A stretch of DNA of 35,443 nt from a bacterium (GTDB lineage Bacteria > Bacteroidota > Bacteroidia > CAILMK01 > JACPUW01). This document shows, in pieces, positions 1-10,500 of this stretch. Where the stretch lies: contig WGNN01000090.1 of the NCBI GenBank assembly GCA_016124515.1, forward strand, positions 1-35,443. Reading direction: 5' to 3'. The notes under the pieces were generated by a model. That model saw only the letters and a program-made list of their open reading frames with translations, was not told the DNA's origin and made no database searches. Made by a program: the position numbers and the translations under genes. How positions within the stretch are numbered: the first letter of the stretch is position 1; each line of letters opens with the position of its first letter.

Positions 1-201
1 AGATACGGTGATTTTAAAAAGCAATTGGCGGCTGATATTTGGGCTTTTACCAAACCTATTAACGAGCGAATTGCCGAAATAAGAAACGATGAAAAACTGC
101 TGGATGAGGTGATGGAACAAGGAATGGTAAAAGCGCAAAAGAGTGCCCGGGAGACCTTAAATTTGGTGAGAGATGCCATAGGCCTAAAAAGAATTTATTA
201 A
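1..201 (+). CDS. trpS: Tryptophan--tRNA ligase, C-terminal fragment
   Basis: The window opens inside this gene; 66 codons and a TAA stop remain. The tail begins RYGDFKKQLAADIWAF, continues with KPINERIAEIRND and ends ARETLNLVRDAIGLKRIY. This matches the usual end of bacterial tryptophanyl-tRNA synthetases: YGDFK, then a helix with P-I-x-E-R, then a run of E/K/A residues and LxxVRxxxGL. The enzyme charges tRNA-Trp in the cytoplasm using ATP. The catalytic Rossmann domain with its HIGH and KMSKS motifs lies outside the window, so the assignment rests only on the C-terminal helices. The deoxynucleoside kinase starts 18 nt after the stop and is probably co-transcribed. Confidence 0.8.
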   Translation, partial: RYGDFKKQLAADIWAFTKPINERIAEIRNDEKLLDEVMEQGMVKAQKSARETLNLVRDAIGLKRIY

Positions 202-219
202 AAATAGCAGGATACACAC

Positions 220-852
220 ATGACTGAAACTAAATCACTGAAACACATAGCGGTAGCCGGCAATATTGGCGCGGGCAAAACCACGCTTACCCAATTGCTG
301 GCCAAGCACTACGGCTGGATTGCCCATTTTGAAAACGAAGCCGACAACCCATATATAAGCGATTTTTACCGCGATATGAAACATTGGTCGTTTCACATGC
401 AGGTGTATTACCTCAACCAGCGTTTTAAGCAAATACTTGATTTCAGAAAGCGCGACTTGCCCGTAATACAAGACCGCACTATTTATGAAGACGCCTATAT
501 TTTTTCTACCAATTTGCACGAAATGGGTTTGATGAGCGAAAGAGATTTTGAGTGTTACCAATCGCTATTTGAAACCTTTAGCCAACTGGTAGAACCGCCC
601 GATTTGCTTATTTATCTCAAGGCTTCCATACCCACCTTGGTTGACCAAATTCAAAGACGCGGCAGAGCCTATGAAGATTCGCTGCGACTTGATTACCTCA
701 AAAAACTGAACGGCAAATATGAAGCCTGGATTGAAAGCTATACAGGCCGTTTGCTCATTATAGATATCGACAGCCTCAATTTTGCCGATAATCAAGAGGA
801 TTTAGGAGAGGTTATCAACCAAATAGAATCGGAAAGAGCGGGCTTGTTTTAA
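220..852 (+). CDS. Deoxynucleoside kinase (dNK/dGK family)
   Basis: This 210-residue cytosolic P-loop kinase should phosphorylate deoxynucleosides for nucleotide salvage. Visible motifs are the Walker A loop GNIGAGKTT (residues 14-22), the DRT signature (85-87) that follows the base-binding region in this family, and the LID arginines RRGR (146-149). The ENEADNPYI segment near 38-46 fits the substrate-binding glutamate region. The length is typical for bacterial members. The ATG at 220 gives the P-loop its usual N-terminal position. The substrate (deoxyadenosine, deoxyguanosine or broader) cannot be read from sequence alone. The 18 nt spacing from trpS suggests one transcript. Confidence 0.9.
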   Translation: MTETKSLKHIAVAGNIGAGKTTLTQLLAKHYGWIAHFENEADNPYISDFYRDMKHWSFHMQVYYLNQRFKQILDFRKRDLPVIQDRTIYEDAYIFSTNLHEMGLMSERDFECYQSLFETFSQLVEPPDLLIYLKASIPTLVDQIQRRGRAYEDSLRLDYLKKLNGKYEAWIESYTGRLLIIDIDSLNFADNQEDLGEVINQIESERAGLF

Positions 853-1048
853 GCATTAGCAACCGTCAACCACCATTTTATTAAGCAATTATTGAAAGGT
901 CTTGATAAAGGATTTGCCATTTCTCTTCCGGAATTCAAACTTTTAATTTGCGTTTAAAACCTATTTAAAGACTGTTTAGCATCAATAGATTCTTGTTGCC
1001 ATTTTGGCTCGCTATATATATTCTTTATTTTTTCACGTTAATTTGACC

Positions 1049-1852
1049 ATGGTTACGAAAAGATACCTTATCCTGCTGATAGCCGCCTTGCCGTTGCTAT
1101 CGATGGCCCAAGAAGGAAAATTTATTGATGTGTATGGCACTGCCTTGTTTTCAAATATTGTGAACCGGTACGACGCCAACTACGGCCCATACAATGGTTT
1201 GGGGCTAGACTACAAACATCCACAAACCCTTAGCTACGGAGCAGCAGCCTACTATTCAAAGATGTCGGAAAGCTTTGTGGGCTGGCGTGTTGGATTTGTT
1301 TTCAACAACTATGCGCAAGATGCATCGAGCACCGTAACCTTGGATGTACCCGACGCCATTGCCTACCGCAGCTACAAGTCGCGACTTAATATCCAACAGT
1401 TTTCAATTCCGCTCATGCTCAATTTCGGTATTAATTCGGGGCAGCCAAACGATCCGGTTTATTTCAACATGGGTTTTGGTGTGCAATTGAATTACCTGTC
1501 AGGGGCGCAATTTTCCATCAATTCAAACCCACCGTATCAGGCGGTTACCAACTTTAAATTTACCGACTACTACCGCCACTTTGGCGCTTCATATTTACTT
1601 GATATAGAACTAAAAATAGGATTGGGAAACAAAGAAAAGGGCCATCTGCTGGCGGGGGTTTTGTTTGATAAAACCATAGGCGGATTTGAGAAAAAAAACA
1701 TTGATGCCGACGAAAGCACACCCAAAGAACTTACCATGCCATTAGGCATACTTAAAAACTACGACTACCTGCCCAGCGAGCAGCGCAACAACAACACAAA
1801 GAACATTGGCTTTTGCATACGGTTGGGCTATAGCTACAAAATATTCAATTAA
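1049..1852 (+). CDS. Predicted outer-membrane beta-barrel protein
   Basis: I chose the ATG at 1049 over an upstream in-frame start at 1004 because it gives a clean signal peptide: MVTKRYLILLIAALPLLSMA, then Q-E. The mature part (about 245 residues) alternates hydrophobic and polar residues, is rich in Tyr, Phe, Gly and Asn, and has amphipathic strand patterns such as GWRVGFVFNNYA and IGFCIRLGYSYKIFN at the C-terminus. This fits the small outer-membrane barrels common in Bacteroidota. There is no catalytic motif and I do not recognise a specific family. It stands alone, with about 200 nt upstream and 80 nt downstream before the next gene. Confidence 0.6.
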   Translation: MVTKRYLILLIAALPLLSMAQEGKFIDVYGTALFSNIVNRYDANYGPYNGLGLDYKHPQTLSYGAAAYYSKMSESFVGWRVGFVFNNYAQDASSTVTLDVPDAIAYRSYKSRLNIQQFSIPLMLNFGINSGQPNDPVYFNMGFGVQLNYLSGAQFSINSNPPYQAVTNFKFTDYYRHFGASYLLDIELKIGLGNKEKGHLLAGVLFDKTIGGFEKKNIDADESTPKELTMPLGILKNYDYLPSEQRNNNTKNIGFCIRLGYSYKIFN

Positions 1853-1876
1853 ACCCACCACTTATAAAATGAAAGG

Positions 1877-1904
1877 TTTGGATTCATTTTAATGTGTATA
1901 TTTT
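1877..1904 (+). promoter_or_regulatory. Candidate promoter of the small secreted protein
   Basis: TTTG at 1877-1880 and TATATTTT at 1897-1904 are separated by 16 nt. This is close to the Bacteroidota housekeeping pattern (TTTG, about 19 nt, TAnnTTTG), with one mismatch in the -7 box. It lies 29 nt before the ATG at 1934. Confidence 0.45.
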
Positions 1905-1933
1905 AGCTGAACAATTAGCAGAACACCACAGCC

Positions 1934-2311
1934 ATGCACCATAAGTATCTTACAATTCCGGGTTTCATTTTCTCCATGTTACTTCTTTTTGCCGCCACAG
2001 GTCAGGCACAAGACACACATAACGACAGCTTGTCGGGCAGTTTTGGAATAGATACTAAAGACCTCAACAGCGAGTTGGGCTCCATTTTTAAAAGCAAGGG
2101 AGGCACAAACCTGGATGGGCATACCAAAAATGACAACTCCGAATATGGAATAGGCAATGTGTTGGGCAAAAGAAAAAAACAAGGCAAGGTTTACAAGAAA
2201 ACCAACAAATGCGTGAAAATAGAAGTTATGCCATTTGGCAAAGCCGGCAAAACTTACATTTTCATCTTCGAAAACGGCACCATCCGCATAGTTACCGAGT
2301 CGGACAACTAA
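1934..2311 (+). CDS. Small secreted protein of unknown function
   Basis: A 125-residue protein with a clear signal peptide (hydrophobic run GFIFSMLLLFAATGQA, cleavage likely before QD). The mature region is about 100 residues, polar and basic, with LGKRKKQGKVYKKTNK in the middle. A C-terminal beta-rich stretch (KIEVMPFGKAGKTYIFIFEN) looks like a small sandwich fold. I recognise no family and there is no sorting domain or lipobox. It has its own candidate promoter and the isomerase gene after it has another, so it is probably a single transcription unit. Confidence 0.6.
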   Translation: MHHKYLTIPGFIFSMLLLFAATGQAQDTHNDSLSGSFGIDTKDLNSELGSIFKSKGGTNLDGHTKNDNSEYGIGNVLGKRKKQGKVYKKTNKCVKIEVMPFGKAGKTYIFIFENGTIRIVTESDN

Positions 2312-2332
2312 GTACCTTGCTTATAACCTGCA

Positions 2333-2363
2333 TTGCTATTGGTTTTTGGGTATTCTATATTTG
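2333..2363 (+). promoter_or_regulatory. Bacteroidota-type promoter of the isomerase operon
   Basis: TTG at 2333-2335, a 20 nt spacer, then TATATTTG at 2356-2363, an exact TAnnTTTG match. Transcription would begin near 2370. This supports the ATG at 2379 as the start and argues against the upstream TTG at 2346. Confidence 0.6.
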
Positions 2364-2378
2364 CCTAAAAATCACGGA

Positions 2379-3353
2379 ATGAACTTCCAAGGAAAAGATT
2401 TAGCGGGATTTCCCGACCAAATAGCCTTTGCTCTGCAACACTTTGACTCACAAAAAGTAGAGAAAGTAAAATCGAACCACATTGTTATATGTGGTATGGG
2501 CGGCTCGGGTATTGCCGGTAGAATTACCAAAACCTATTTCAAAAACAAGGTTCCCGCCATTATTGAAATTTGTTCCGACTACTCACTTCCCGCATCTGTA
2601 TCGTCCAACAGCCTGGTTATTTGCTCATCATACTCAGGCAATACCGAAGAAACCCTTGCCTGCTACCACCAAGCGCAATCATTGGGTTGCAACATCATTG
2701 TACTTACGGGTGGGGGCACACTGCAACAACTTGCCAAAGAACACAACCACCTCATGTTTCCGGCGGTTTTGGGTTTGCAGCCCCGCATGGCGCTCGGCTA
2801 TTCGCTAAGTTACCTTTTGTTGATTGTAGGCAGCCTTTATGCAATGGACATGGCGACTGAACTGCATGGCGTAGTGCCGGAATTGAAACAGAATGAAAAA
2901 CACCAGCATGACGCTCAAAATGTAATGGAATCGCTCCATCTGAGCGAGCACAATTTTTTGCAAGTAGTAACCGATAGCGCCGGCTTTGGTATGGCCATCA
3001 GGCTACAGCAGCAACTCAACGAAAACAGCAAAATGTGGGCGCACATACACGAAATGCCTGAAATGTGCCACAATGTGATAGAAGCCATAGTAGAACGCAA
3101 CAACAACGGCCCGTGGCTACTCATAAACAGCCAATCGCACGAACGAATTAATATGCGATTTAACTACCTCCAAAATTTGCTGGAAGAGAAAAAATTCAAC
3201 CACCGGATGCTGCATTTAAACAGCCACGAACTACCCACGCTACTTCGTGGAATCTATACTTTCGATTGGCTATCGTTGCTCATAGCGCACCAACACCAGC
3301 GCGATTCATCTCAAATTCCGAATATATTGGGGCTTAAAGCTTACTTGTCGTAG
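2379..3353 (+). CDS. Bifunctional phosphoglucose/phosphomannose isomerase
   Basis: This 324-residue cytosolic SIS-domain sugar isomerase interconverts glucose-6-phosphate or mannose-6-phosphate with fructose-6-phosphate. Sequence support: the first SIS motif GMGGSGIAG at about 39-47, the phosphate-binding SSYSGNTEETL, the LQPRMALGYSL segment, and the MPEMCHNVIEA stretch that carries the family's catalytic Glu/His region. This is the short archaeal-type bifunctional enzyme, not classical Pgi. The ATG at 2379 is preferred over TTG 2346 because it follows the promoter at 2333-2363 with a short leader. The next gene begins 3 nt after the stop, so the two are translated from one mRNA. Confidence 0.88.
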   Translation: MNFQGKDLAGFPDQIAFALQHFDSQKVEKVKSNHIVICGMGGSGIAGRITKTYFKNKVPAIIEICSDYSLPASVSSNSLVICSSYSGNTEETLACYHQAQSLGCNIIVLTGGGTLQQLAKEHNHLMFPAVLGLQPRMALGYSLSYLLLIVGSLYAMDMATELHGVVPELKQNEKHQHDAQNVMESLHLSEHNFLQVVTDSAGFGMAIRLQQQLNENSKMWAHIHEMPEMCHNVIEAIVERNNNGPWLLINSQSHERINMRFNYLQNLLEEKKFNHRMLHLNSHELPTLLRGIYTFDWLSLLIAHQHQRDSSQIPNILGLKAYLS

Positions 3354-3356
3354 CCA

Positions 3357-4118
3357 ATGTTTATAAAACGTTCCCTACCATTTCTCTTAGTACTTTCTTC
3401 CTTCCATCTCTCGGCTCAAACAGTAAATATTGAAAGCTCAAGGCTCGACGAGACACAGCAGGGTTGGCAGGGTCTTATAGACCTGAACTTTTATGCCATT
3501 CAAAATGCCAACATCCTGTACCAACTCAACAATAAGGCGCGGGTACAATACATAAAAAACCGCCACCGCTGGCTTGTGCTCAACGATATGAACCTAAGTA
3601 CGACCAATGACTTGAAATTTGAGCAGAATGCGTTTCAGCACATCCGCTATGGCTTGATGATAGATAGTCCGATAGTTTGGGAATCGTTTATACAAAACCA
3701 ATACGACAAAGTGCAATTGATAAAACAACGCGTGTTGTTGGGCACGGGATTGCGGTTAAGGTTTCTTGAAAAAGGGCTCATACACTCGTACTACGGCATT
3801 ACCTACATGCTGGAATATGAAAAGGAGTTGAAAACGGGTATTTTGCATCTTAACTCCAGAATGAGCACGTATATCAACCTGAAACTAACTATAAGCGATT
3901 GGTTTATCTACTATAATACCTCGTACTACCAGCCATTATTTGCCAATTTTTCAGATTATAGGTTCACTACCAACAATACGCTTGAGTTTAAGGTAAACAA
4001 CAATTTTTCATTCGTTACAAGGTTTACCATGACCTATGATTCTAACCCTGTGCAAGACCCAAGTGTACACAACAAAAACCTGAAACTCACAAACGGGTTT
4101 TCCTACAAGTTCAAGTAA
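3357..4118 (+). CDS. DUF481-like outer-membrane barrel protein
   Basis: A 253-residue protein with a signal peptide (MFIKRSLPFLLVLSSFHLSA, then QT). The mature part is an all-beta pattern of alternating hydrophobic residues. Conserved-looking segments are the early GWQGLIDLNF, then HRWLVLNDMNL, FEQNAFQHIRY and QRVLLGTGLRLRFL; these fit the DUF481 (YdiY-like) outer-membrane barrel family. It ends with KLTNGFSYKFK, a typical closing strand. Its role is not known. It follows the isomerase by 3 nt and shares its transcript, which may only reflect co-expression. The family call is by motif resemblance. Confidence 0.7.
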   Translation: MFIKRSLPFLLVLSSFHLSAQTVNIESSRLDETQQGWQGLIDLNFYAIQNANILYQLNNKARVQYIKNRHRWLVLNDMNLSTTNDLKFEQNAFQHIRYGLMIDSPIVWESFIQNQYDKVQLIKQRVLLGTGLRLRFLEKGLIHSYYGITYMLEYEKELKTGILHLNSRMSTYINLKLTISDWFIYYNTSYYQPLFANFSDYRFTTNNTLEFKVNNNFSFVTRFTMTYDSNPVQDPSVHNKNLKLTNGFSYKFK

Positions 4119-4516
4119 AGGCCACCTCCTTCGCATTGCAAAACCACCTTATTATATCCATTATCAGTCTGGTTTTAATTAGTAAAGCAATGGCTCGGTA
4201 AGCCAAAAAACAGGGCTAAAATCGCAACGCAAAACCAAAGGGTATAAAAAGAGAAAAGCCCGAGGTTGGGGACCAGGGGCTCTTCAGGCTAACTAGGCTT
4301 CGATTATTGGGCTAAATTTTATTCAATCTATTCAGGCAATTTATCAACTATCGTACCAAAAAGACAAGTGGCTGTTCAATAGGTTTAAAATACTTTGAAA
4401 AGTAATTATTCAAGTTCAGAAAAGAACCTGGTTTTGCATAGGTATCAGTTGTGTTCCCAAAAAAAGAAAAGCCCTGTCAATTTAGACAAGGCTTTTCTAT
4501 ACTTAGAGTTACCAAC
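4119..4516. other. Intergenic region between convergent genes
   Basis: About 400 nt without a convincing gene. Near the DUF481 stop is an inverted repeat, AAAACCA (4140-4146) and TGGTTTT (4170-4176), with a long loop and no clear U-tract; it could be a weak plus-strand terminator. An imperfect inverted repeat around 4251-4285 (AGAAAAGCCC facing GGGCTCTTC) has no U-tract. The strong hairpin at 4465-4498 is listed separately. Confidence 0.5.
4461..4498 (-). terminator. Intrinsic terminator of the giant surface-protein gene
   Basis: AGAAAAGCCCTGTC (4465-4478) pairs with GACAAGGCTTTTCT (4485-4498), with one mismatch in 14 bp and a 6 nt AATTTA loop. Read on the minus strand, the hairpin is followed by a run of T (the A-run at 4459-4465). 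It starts 18 nt after the stop at 4517. The opposite strand is also T-rich after the stem, so it may act in both directions. Confidence 0.9.
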
Positions 4517-7500
4517 TTATCTACTAACTACCAGCCTTTCAACCAGTCGTTCATTGTTTGCTCCTTCAACCACTACCATGTACACTCCGCTTCTCAGGTC
4601 GTTTATATCCACCTGATTGCTGTTTTCAACCTGACCAGAAACTTCACCATTGTGAATTTCAATAAGTGTTTTACCGGTCAAATCGCTGATATATACGTGT
4701 ACGTTGGCTGTATTGTTTACCACATAAGAAACCTTGGTAATTTGTGATGCGGGGTTTGGATACACCACTATGGAAGCCAGATTCAGGTTCTCGCTTTCCT
4801 CAGTTCCAACCGTATATGTGGCCCCTGTGGCGCTTCCTACCAATGGTTTGTCAGATTTTGCCAAATCGCAGTGATCGCCATCTTTACCTACATAGAATGT
4901 TTTGGTAGCACTGCAACCGTTGGCATCTATTACGGTAAGGGTATAGTTGCCTGAGCACAGGTTGCAAGGATCTTCGTGGCTTGAACCATTTGACCATGAA
5001 TAAACATAAGGCGCTTTGCCACCGGACACCGATACATTTATAGAACCGTTGCAATAGCTATAGGCAGTATTGGTAGTGGTTCCGCTGATGCTAATCGGGT
5101 CGGGTTGAGAAATGGTGTAGCTTGCTGTATAAGTGCAGCCATTGCTATTGCTTACCACCAATTCATAAGTTCCGAATTCGGCGTGGTCAATATCAAGGGT
5201 ATTGTGTGGCAATTCATATTCTACTATCAGCTCAGGTGCTTTTGCAGGATAATAATCGTGGCTGTAGGCACTTCTGTAGCCGCTACCGCTTATGAGAATG
5301 GCCAGGCTATTGCCCGATGACCAACCACTGCGGTTTACTACTTCTTCTACTACACTGCTTATATCAGGAGTGTAATAATAGTAGTTGGTGTACCAAGTAG
5401 GCACGTTCCAGCTCACTGAGTTGCTTGTGGTGCTTCTATTGCTCAAGTTGTTGTACGAGCTGCTAAATGATGAGGCATTGTCAACATCATGCGCTTTTAT
5501 AGAAAGATAAGTGCTTCTGCTGTTGTAGTCGTTTGACTTGAACTTGATATAAGCACTTTTGATAGTAGCGCCCTGCGGTATGTTGAGACCTGTGAAACGA
5601 AGTCCTACCAATTGATCGGAACCATTGCAGTAACTATCGTCATTGCCAAGTTCCAGGTCAGAGCTGTTGAGACGCACTATTCCTGAGTTCAATAATTCCT
5701 CGGCATCGTCGTTATCGCTGTCAACCTGTACGGTAACACTACCATTGGTGCTGAGTGCTGATCCATTGTATTTCCAGTAGTAAGATGAATAATCACCATC
5801 AATCATTCCTTTCAATTTGGCATCGCCACCAGCACAGGTTCCACCGCTTATCAAGCTGATAGATGCGGTAGGTCCGTTGCCTACTTCAATGGTTACTACG
5901 TTTGACACGCCGGCCCAGTCGGGGCATGTGTGTCTTTTGGCCAAACGCACAAAATAGGTAGTGGTGCTTATGGTACCGGGATCGTAGCTAGATTCGTTGG
6001 CACCTTCTATCAAGGTCCAGGTGCTTTCGCCATAGGTAAATGTTGAGTCGGTGGTGCTGTAGTACCAAACATACTCAAGTGTGCCTGAGCCGCCTGATGC
6101 GGGCTTGGTATTGTTGAGCACATCGGCATCAAATGCGTAGCAAGATGTTTGGTTGGCCGAGATAACACCTCCCAATGTCACGTTGCAACAGCTGCTTTCG
6201 CCCACAGTAACATTCAATGTTTTGGTACAGCCATTGGCATCGGTAACCACCACTGTGTAATCGCCAGCGCACAATTCATTCACGGTTTCTCCGGTTTCGC
6301 CATTTGACCAAGATACGGTGTAAGGTGCTTTACCACCTGAAATATTCAAGTCAATGGCGCCATCGCAAGTTTGGTCAACTGATACACCACCATCGCAATA
6401 GTTTCCTTCGCCGTCGGTGTATGAAACCACTTGGAAATCGCCAATTATCATTCCCATGATATTGATAGAGCATGAGGTATGTACTTCGTTGTAGGTGTAT
6501 GAGCCTCCTATTTTCAAGTAGGTTTTGGCATCAAGTCTTCCTTTAAAGTCAAATCCTTCCACGGTCAACAAATCACCTGAGTTTACATTGTAGAATGTTT
6601 TGATTACTGATGATTTGTCCATGTTGTAGGCATACACGTTTACACCACCTGAACCGAGATACTTCACAGTGAAGTTCTTCATTTTGCCATTGCATTCGCA
6701 GCTGTATGATGGTGTGTTTGTTTTATCGTCTGTTTTGCAACCGCGGTCTGAATCATCGTATGATGAACCTCCATCCTGTCCACTTCTACCACCGCCATAG
6801 TGATGGCAATTGTCGTGGTGCTCCTTGCTACAAGTGTAGCGGTAGTCACTCTCGTGGTCGTTGTCGTGGCTGCATCCACTGTATTTGCCACCGCCTTCGT
6901 GATGACAATATTTGTGGTTGCTTTTGTTGCAATAGTAATCGTAGTTGCTGTTTTGGTCAGAGTTGTTGTTGTCTTGCACGGTTTCGTCGCTGTGGGTATT
7001 TCCACTGCACGATACATCATATACATCGGCTTCTACCACCAGCTCGTTTGGCTCACCTACGGTAAAGGTTTTTGTTATTGAGCAGCCGCCTTCGTTGGTT
7101 ATTGTTACCGTGTAAGTGCCTGCCTCCAAGTTGCTGATGTTTTGGGTATGCGCACCATTTGACCAAGAGTAGGTATAACTGCTGCTTGATGTTGAACCTG
7201 AACCACAAGTGACTTTCACGTTTTCTACGTAGTAGTACTCATCGCTTGCCGTGCTGTGGGCACATACTTTTATTTCAAGGTTGCTGCCATTTACATTGTC
7301 GCATGATGCAGTGCGCGAACCTGAAATCTCGCCATAAGTTGTGTGGTTGTTGTCAAACAGTTTCCAGCTACCCCCGTTTACGCGGTAATAGGTTTTCACA
7401 TAATCGGCATAAGTACCCGTTGATTCGAGGTAATTGCCTTGACATGATCCAAGATTTACCTCAATATGGCAATTGCTCAGGTTGTGGATGTCGATATTTT

Positions 7501-10500
7501 CTGAACGCCATTCGGCATCACCGTTGCACATTTCAAAATGTTTCCTGTTGTTTCGGCTTTTTACTTCACAGCGGTTGTTGTAGTTGTTTTTCCAACGACT
7601 CCATGAGGTATGACCGTAGTCGCAGGTACTTGATTCGTTGTTGTCTGAGAAATCTTCGTCCCAAACATTAGAACCAGCTCCACTTGATGATCCGCCATTG
7701 ATATTCAAGTCAATCGCTCCGTTGTTTCCACCGTAGCACGAAACATTGGTTACCGTACCAGCCACATCAAAGGCATCTTCGGCCTTTATTTTCTGACTCA
7801 ATGTTGCCGTGCAGCCATTGGCGTCGGTTACTTCAAGTACATACTGACCGCTTGACAAGTTTGTAAGATCTTCAGATGTAGCATAGCTGTTGCCATCTTT
7901 GGTCCATGCATAGCTGTATGAGCTTGTACCGCCACTTACTGTTACGTTTATACTTCCGTTATTGCTTCCTGAGCAAACGGTAAATGTGCCATCGGCGGTT
8001 ATGTCAAGTTCGTCGGGTTGTGTAATGGTAAATGTAGCGGTAGTTGAACATCCGTTTGCATCCTCTACTACCACTGTGTAGTTGCCCGCAGTAAGGTTTT
8101 GAGCCGAAGTGCCGCTGTTGCCATTGCTCCAGATATAGGTGTAGGTACCTGTTCCGCCGGTTACGGCAATAGTTGCAGCTCCGTTGTCATCATCATAGCA
8201 GTTCACATTTTTCAAATTGGTTGCGGTAGCTGATGGAACCGGTTTCACTTCAATGGTTACCGCATTTGAAACGCCTGCCCATTCGGTGCATGAACCTCGT
8301 TTGGCAAGGCGCACAAAATAGGTGGTTTGTGATAACACGCCCGGATTGTAGCTCTCAGAAGTGGCACCTGTTATTATAGTCCAGGCATTTGTGTTGCCCA
8401 AATACATGCTGCTACTTGTGCTATAAGCCCATGCATATTCAAGGCTTCCGCTTCCGCCGCTTGCGCCGTCAATGTTGGTTATCTCGCTAGGATCAAATGA
8501 TCCGCAGTTTGATTGGTTGTCGGCTATGCTTCCGCCATCAGTTACATTGCAGCAAGTAGGAGTACTTACGGTGTATTGTTTGGTGATGGTGCAGCCATTG
8601 GCATCGGTAATGGTAACACTGTAGGTGCCGGCACACAAAGCACCAAGGTCTTCGCTGTGCGAATTGTTTGACCAATTGAAAGTGTATGGAGCCACTCCTC
8701 CTGATACGCTCAGGTTGATGTGTCCATCACATGGTTGTATGGGTCCTACGTAGTTGCAGGTGTTACCGTCAACATCTTCAAACGATACTATTTTGAAACT
8801 ACCTGAGGTACGGCCAACCAAATCTGAACCGCAAATGGTAGAAAGATTTACTTCATGATACCCATTGGCATTGCCTACATATTCGCCATAACCGGGGCCA
8901 TCGCCGCTTTGGTTACATCCTGATTTGATGTAAACACCTACTATCTCTTTTCCCTGATAAGAACCGGTACCTGAGAAAGTCTGTGAATAACCAGAAAGAC
9001 CATCGAATTTATAGGTGCTTCCATCCTTGAATTTCAATACAACATTTGACAGGTCTTTGGTAGAGCCGCAGGTCACTGATTTATTATCATCAGAGAAATA
9101 GGCATTTACTCTAGGGGTACAGTGGTAAGCGTAGTTGTTGCCATATCGGGTTCCGCCATTTTGTGCAATGCACATTTTTATTGAATTGCCAAATGAACCA
9201 CTTGAAATATTTGAGGCGTCAACTTCGATAATATCGCCATTATCTACATTTTCATAGGTTTTTATTTCATCACCGTCTTCGTCTTTAACCACTATGGTTG
9301 AGCCATCGTTGCCGGTAAATTTCACTTTGATGCTGGCAATTCCTTCACTGCAATCGCAACTGGTATTTCCGCAAGAAACATCCTGTACTTCGGCTGTAGC
9401 TGCCAAAGCATCGGGTTCGGTAATGGTTATGTTCACAGTTTTGGTTTCTCCGGAGTCATCGGTTATAGTAAGCGTGTAGGTTCCTGCCGCCAAACCACTA
9501 ATTGATGAAGTGGTGGCACCGGTTGACCATAAGTACGAGTATGGTTTGCATCCGCCACTTACAGTTACACTTGCCGAACCGGTAGCGCTACCGTGGCACT
9601 TCACATGATTAACCGACTGCACAACAGTAAGTGCGGTTTTAATTATGGTAACGTTGAATGAGGCGGTGGTTAAATTTCCTTGTGCATCAGTTGCGGTGTA
9701 AATAACAGTTGTTACACCCGGACCAAAATGATCGCCGGGATGGTAGTTTGATGTCATTACTACACTGCAATTGTCGTGTGCGGTTGGTGGGGTCCAACTA
9801 ACCACAGGATTGCAGTTATCTGAAGTTGCGGTAACTGTAATGTCATTTGGCACATTGGTAATGGTTGGTGCAATTGGGTCAATTACATTTACGGTAGATT
9901 GACAGGTTGCAGAATTTCCGCTACCGTCGGTAACCGTGTAATTAACTGTTACCATACCCAAATCGGCGCAGGTAAAGGTTGACTTACTAAGCACACGACT
10001 TGCTATTCCACAATTGTCGGTAGAACCAAAATCAATGTTGGTATAGTTTATAGAAGCAGTTCCGTTGGCATTCAAAGGAACGGTTATGTTCATACAAAGC
10101 ACTTGCGGTTCAATGCGATCAACCACGGTTACTGTTGAAGTACAGGTTGATACATTTCCGCTGTTATCTGTTACGGTAAGGGTTACGGTATTTGCTCCCA
10201 ATTTGCTGCAGTCAAAGCTTGATGGAGTTACGGTTATTGAAGCGATGCCGCAATTGTCGGTAGAACCGTTGTCTATTGTAGATGCGTCGATTGATGCCAT
10301 GCCGTGTTCGTCAAGCTCAACGGTAATTGATTTGCATCGAGCCACAGGAGCGGTTAAGTCTTTGTCTTCTACTGTAAAGGTTTTGCTGGCAGTACAACCA
10401 ACCGCATCAGTTACTACTACAGTATATGTGCCTGAACCAATATTGCTCAAATCTTTGGTAGTAGCGCCGTTTGACCATTTGTAGGTCAATGGAGCAGTTC

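Noticed and set aside
2346-2378. TTG at 2346 as start of the isomerase
   Set aside because: It overlaps the predicted -7 box (2356-2363), would precede the transcript start, and adds residues not typical of the family.
4139-4285. Inverted repeats after the DUF481 gene as a small RNA or terminator
   Set aside because: Stems are short or imperfect, loops are long, and no U-tract or promoter is visible.
6679-7081. Several long alternative frames on both strands over the Cys/His-rich segment
   Set aside because: They come from the biased codons of the real frame (His, Asp, Gly, Cys) and give low-complexity products; the 3437-residue frame explains the region.
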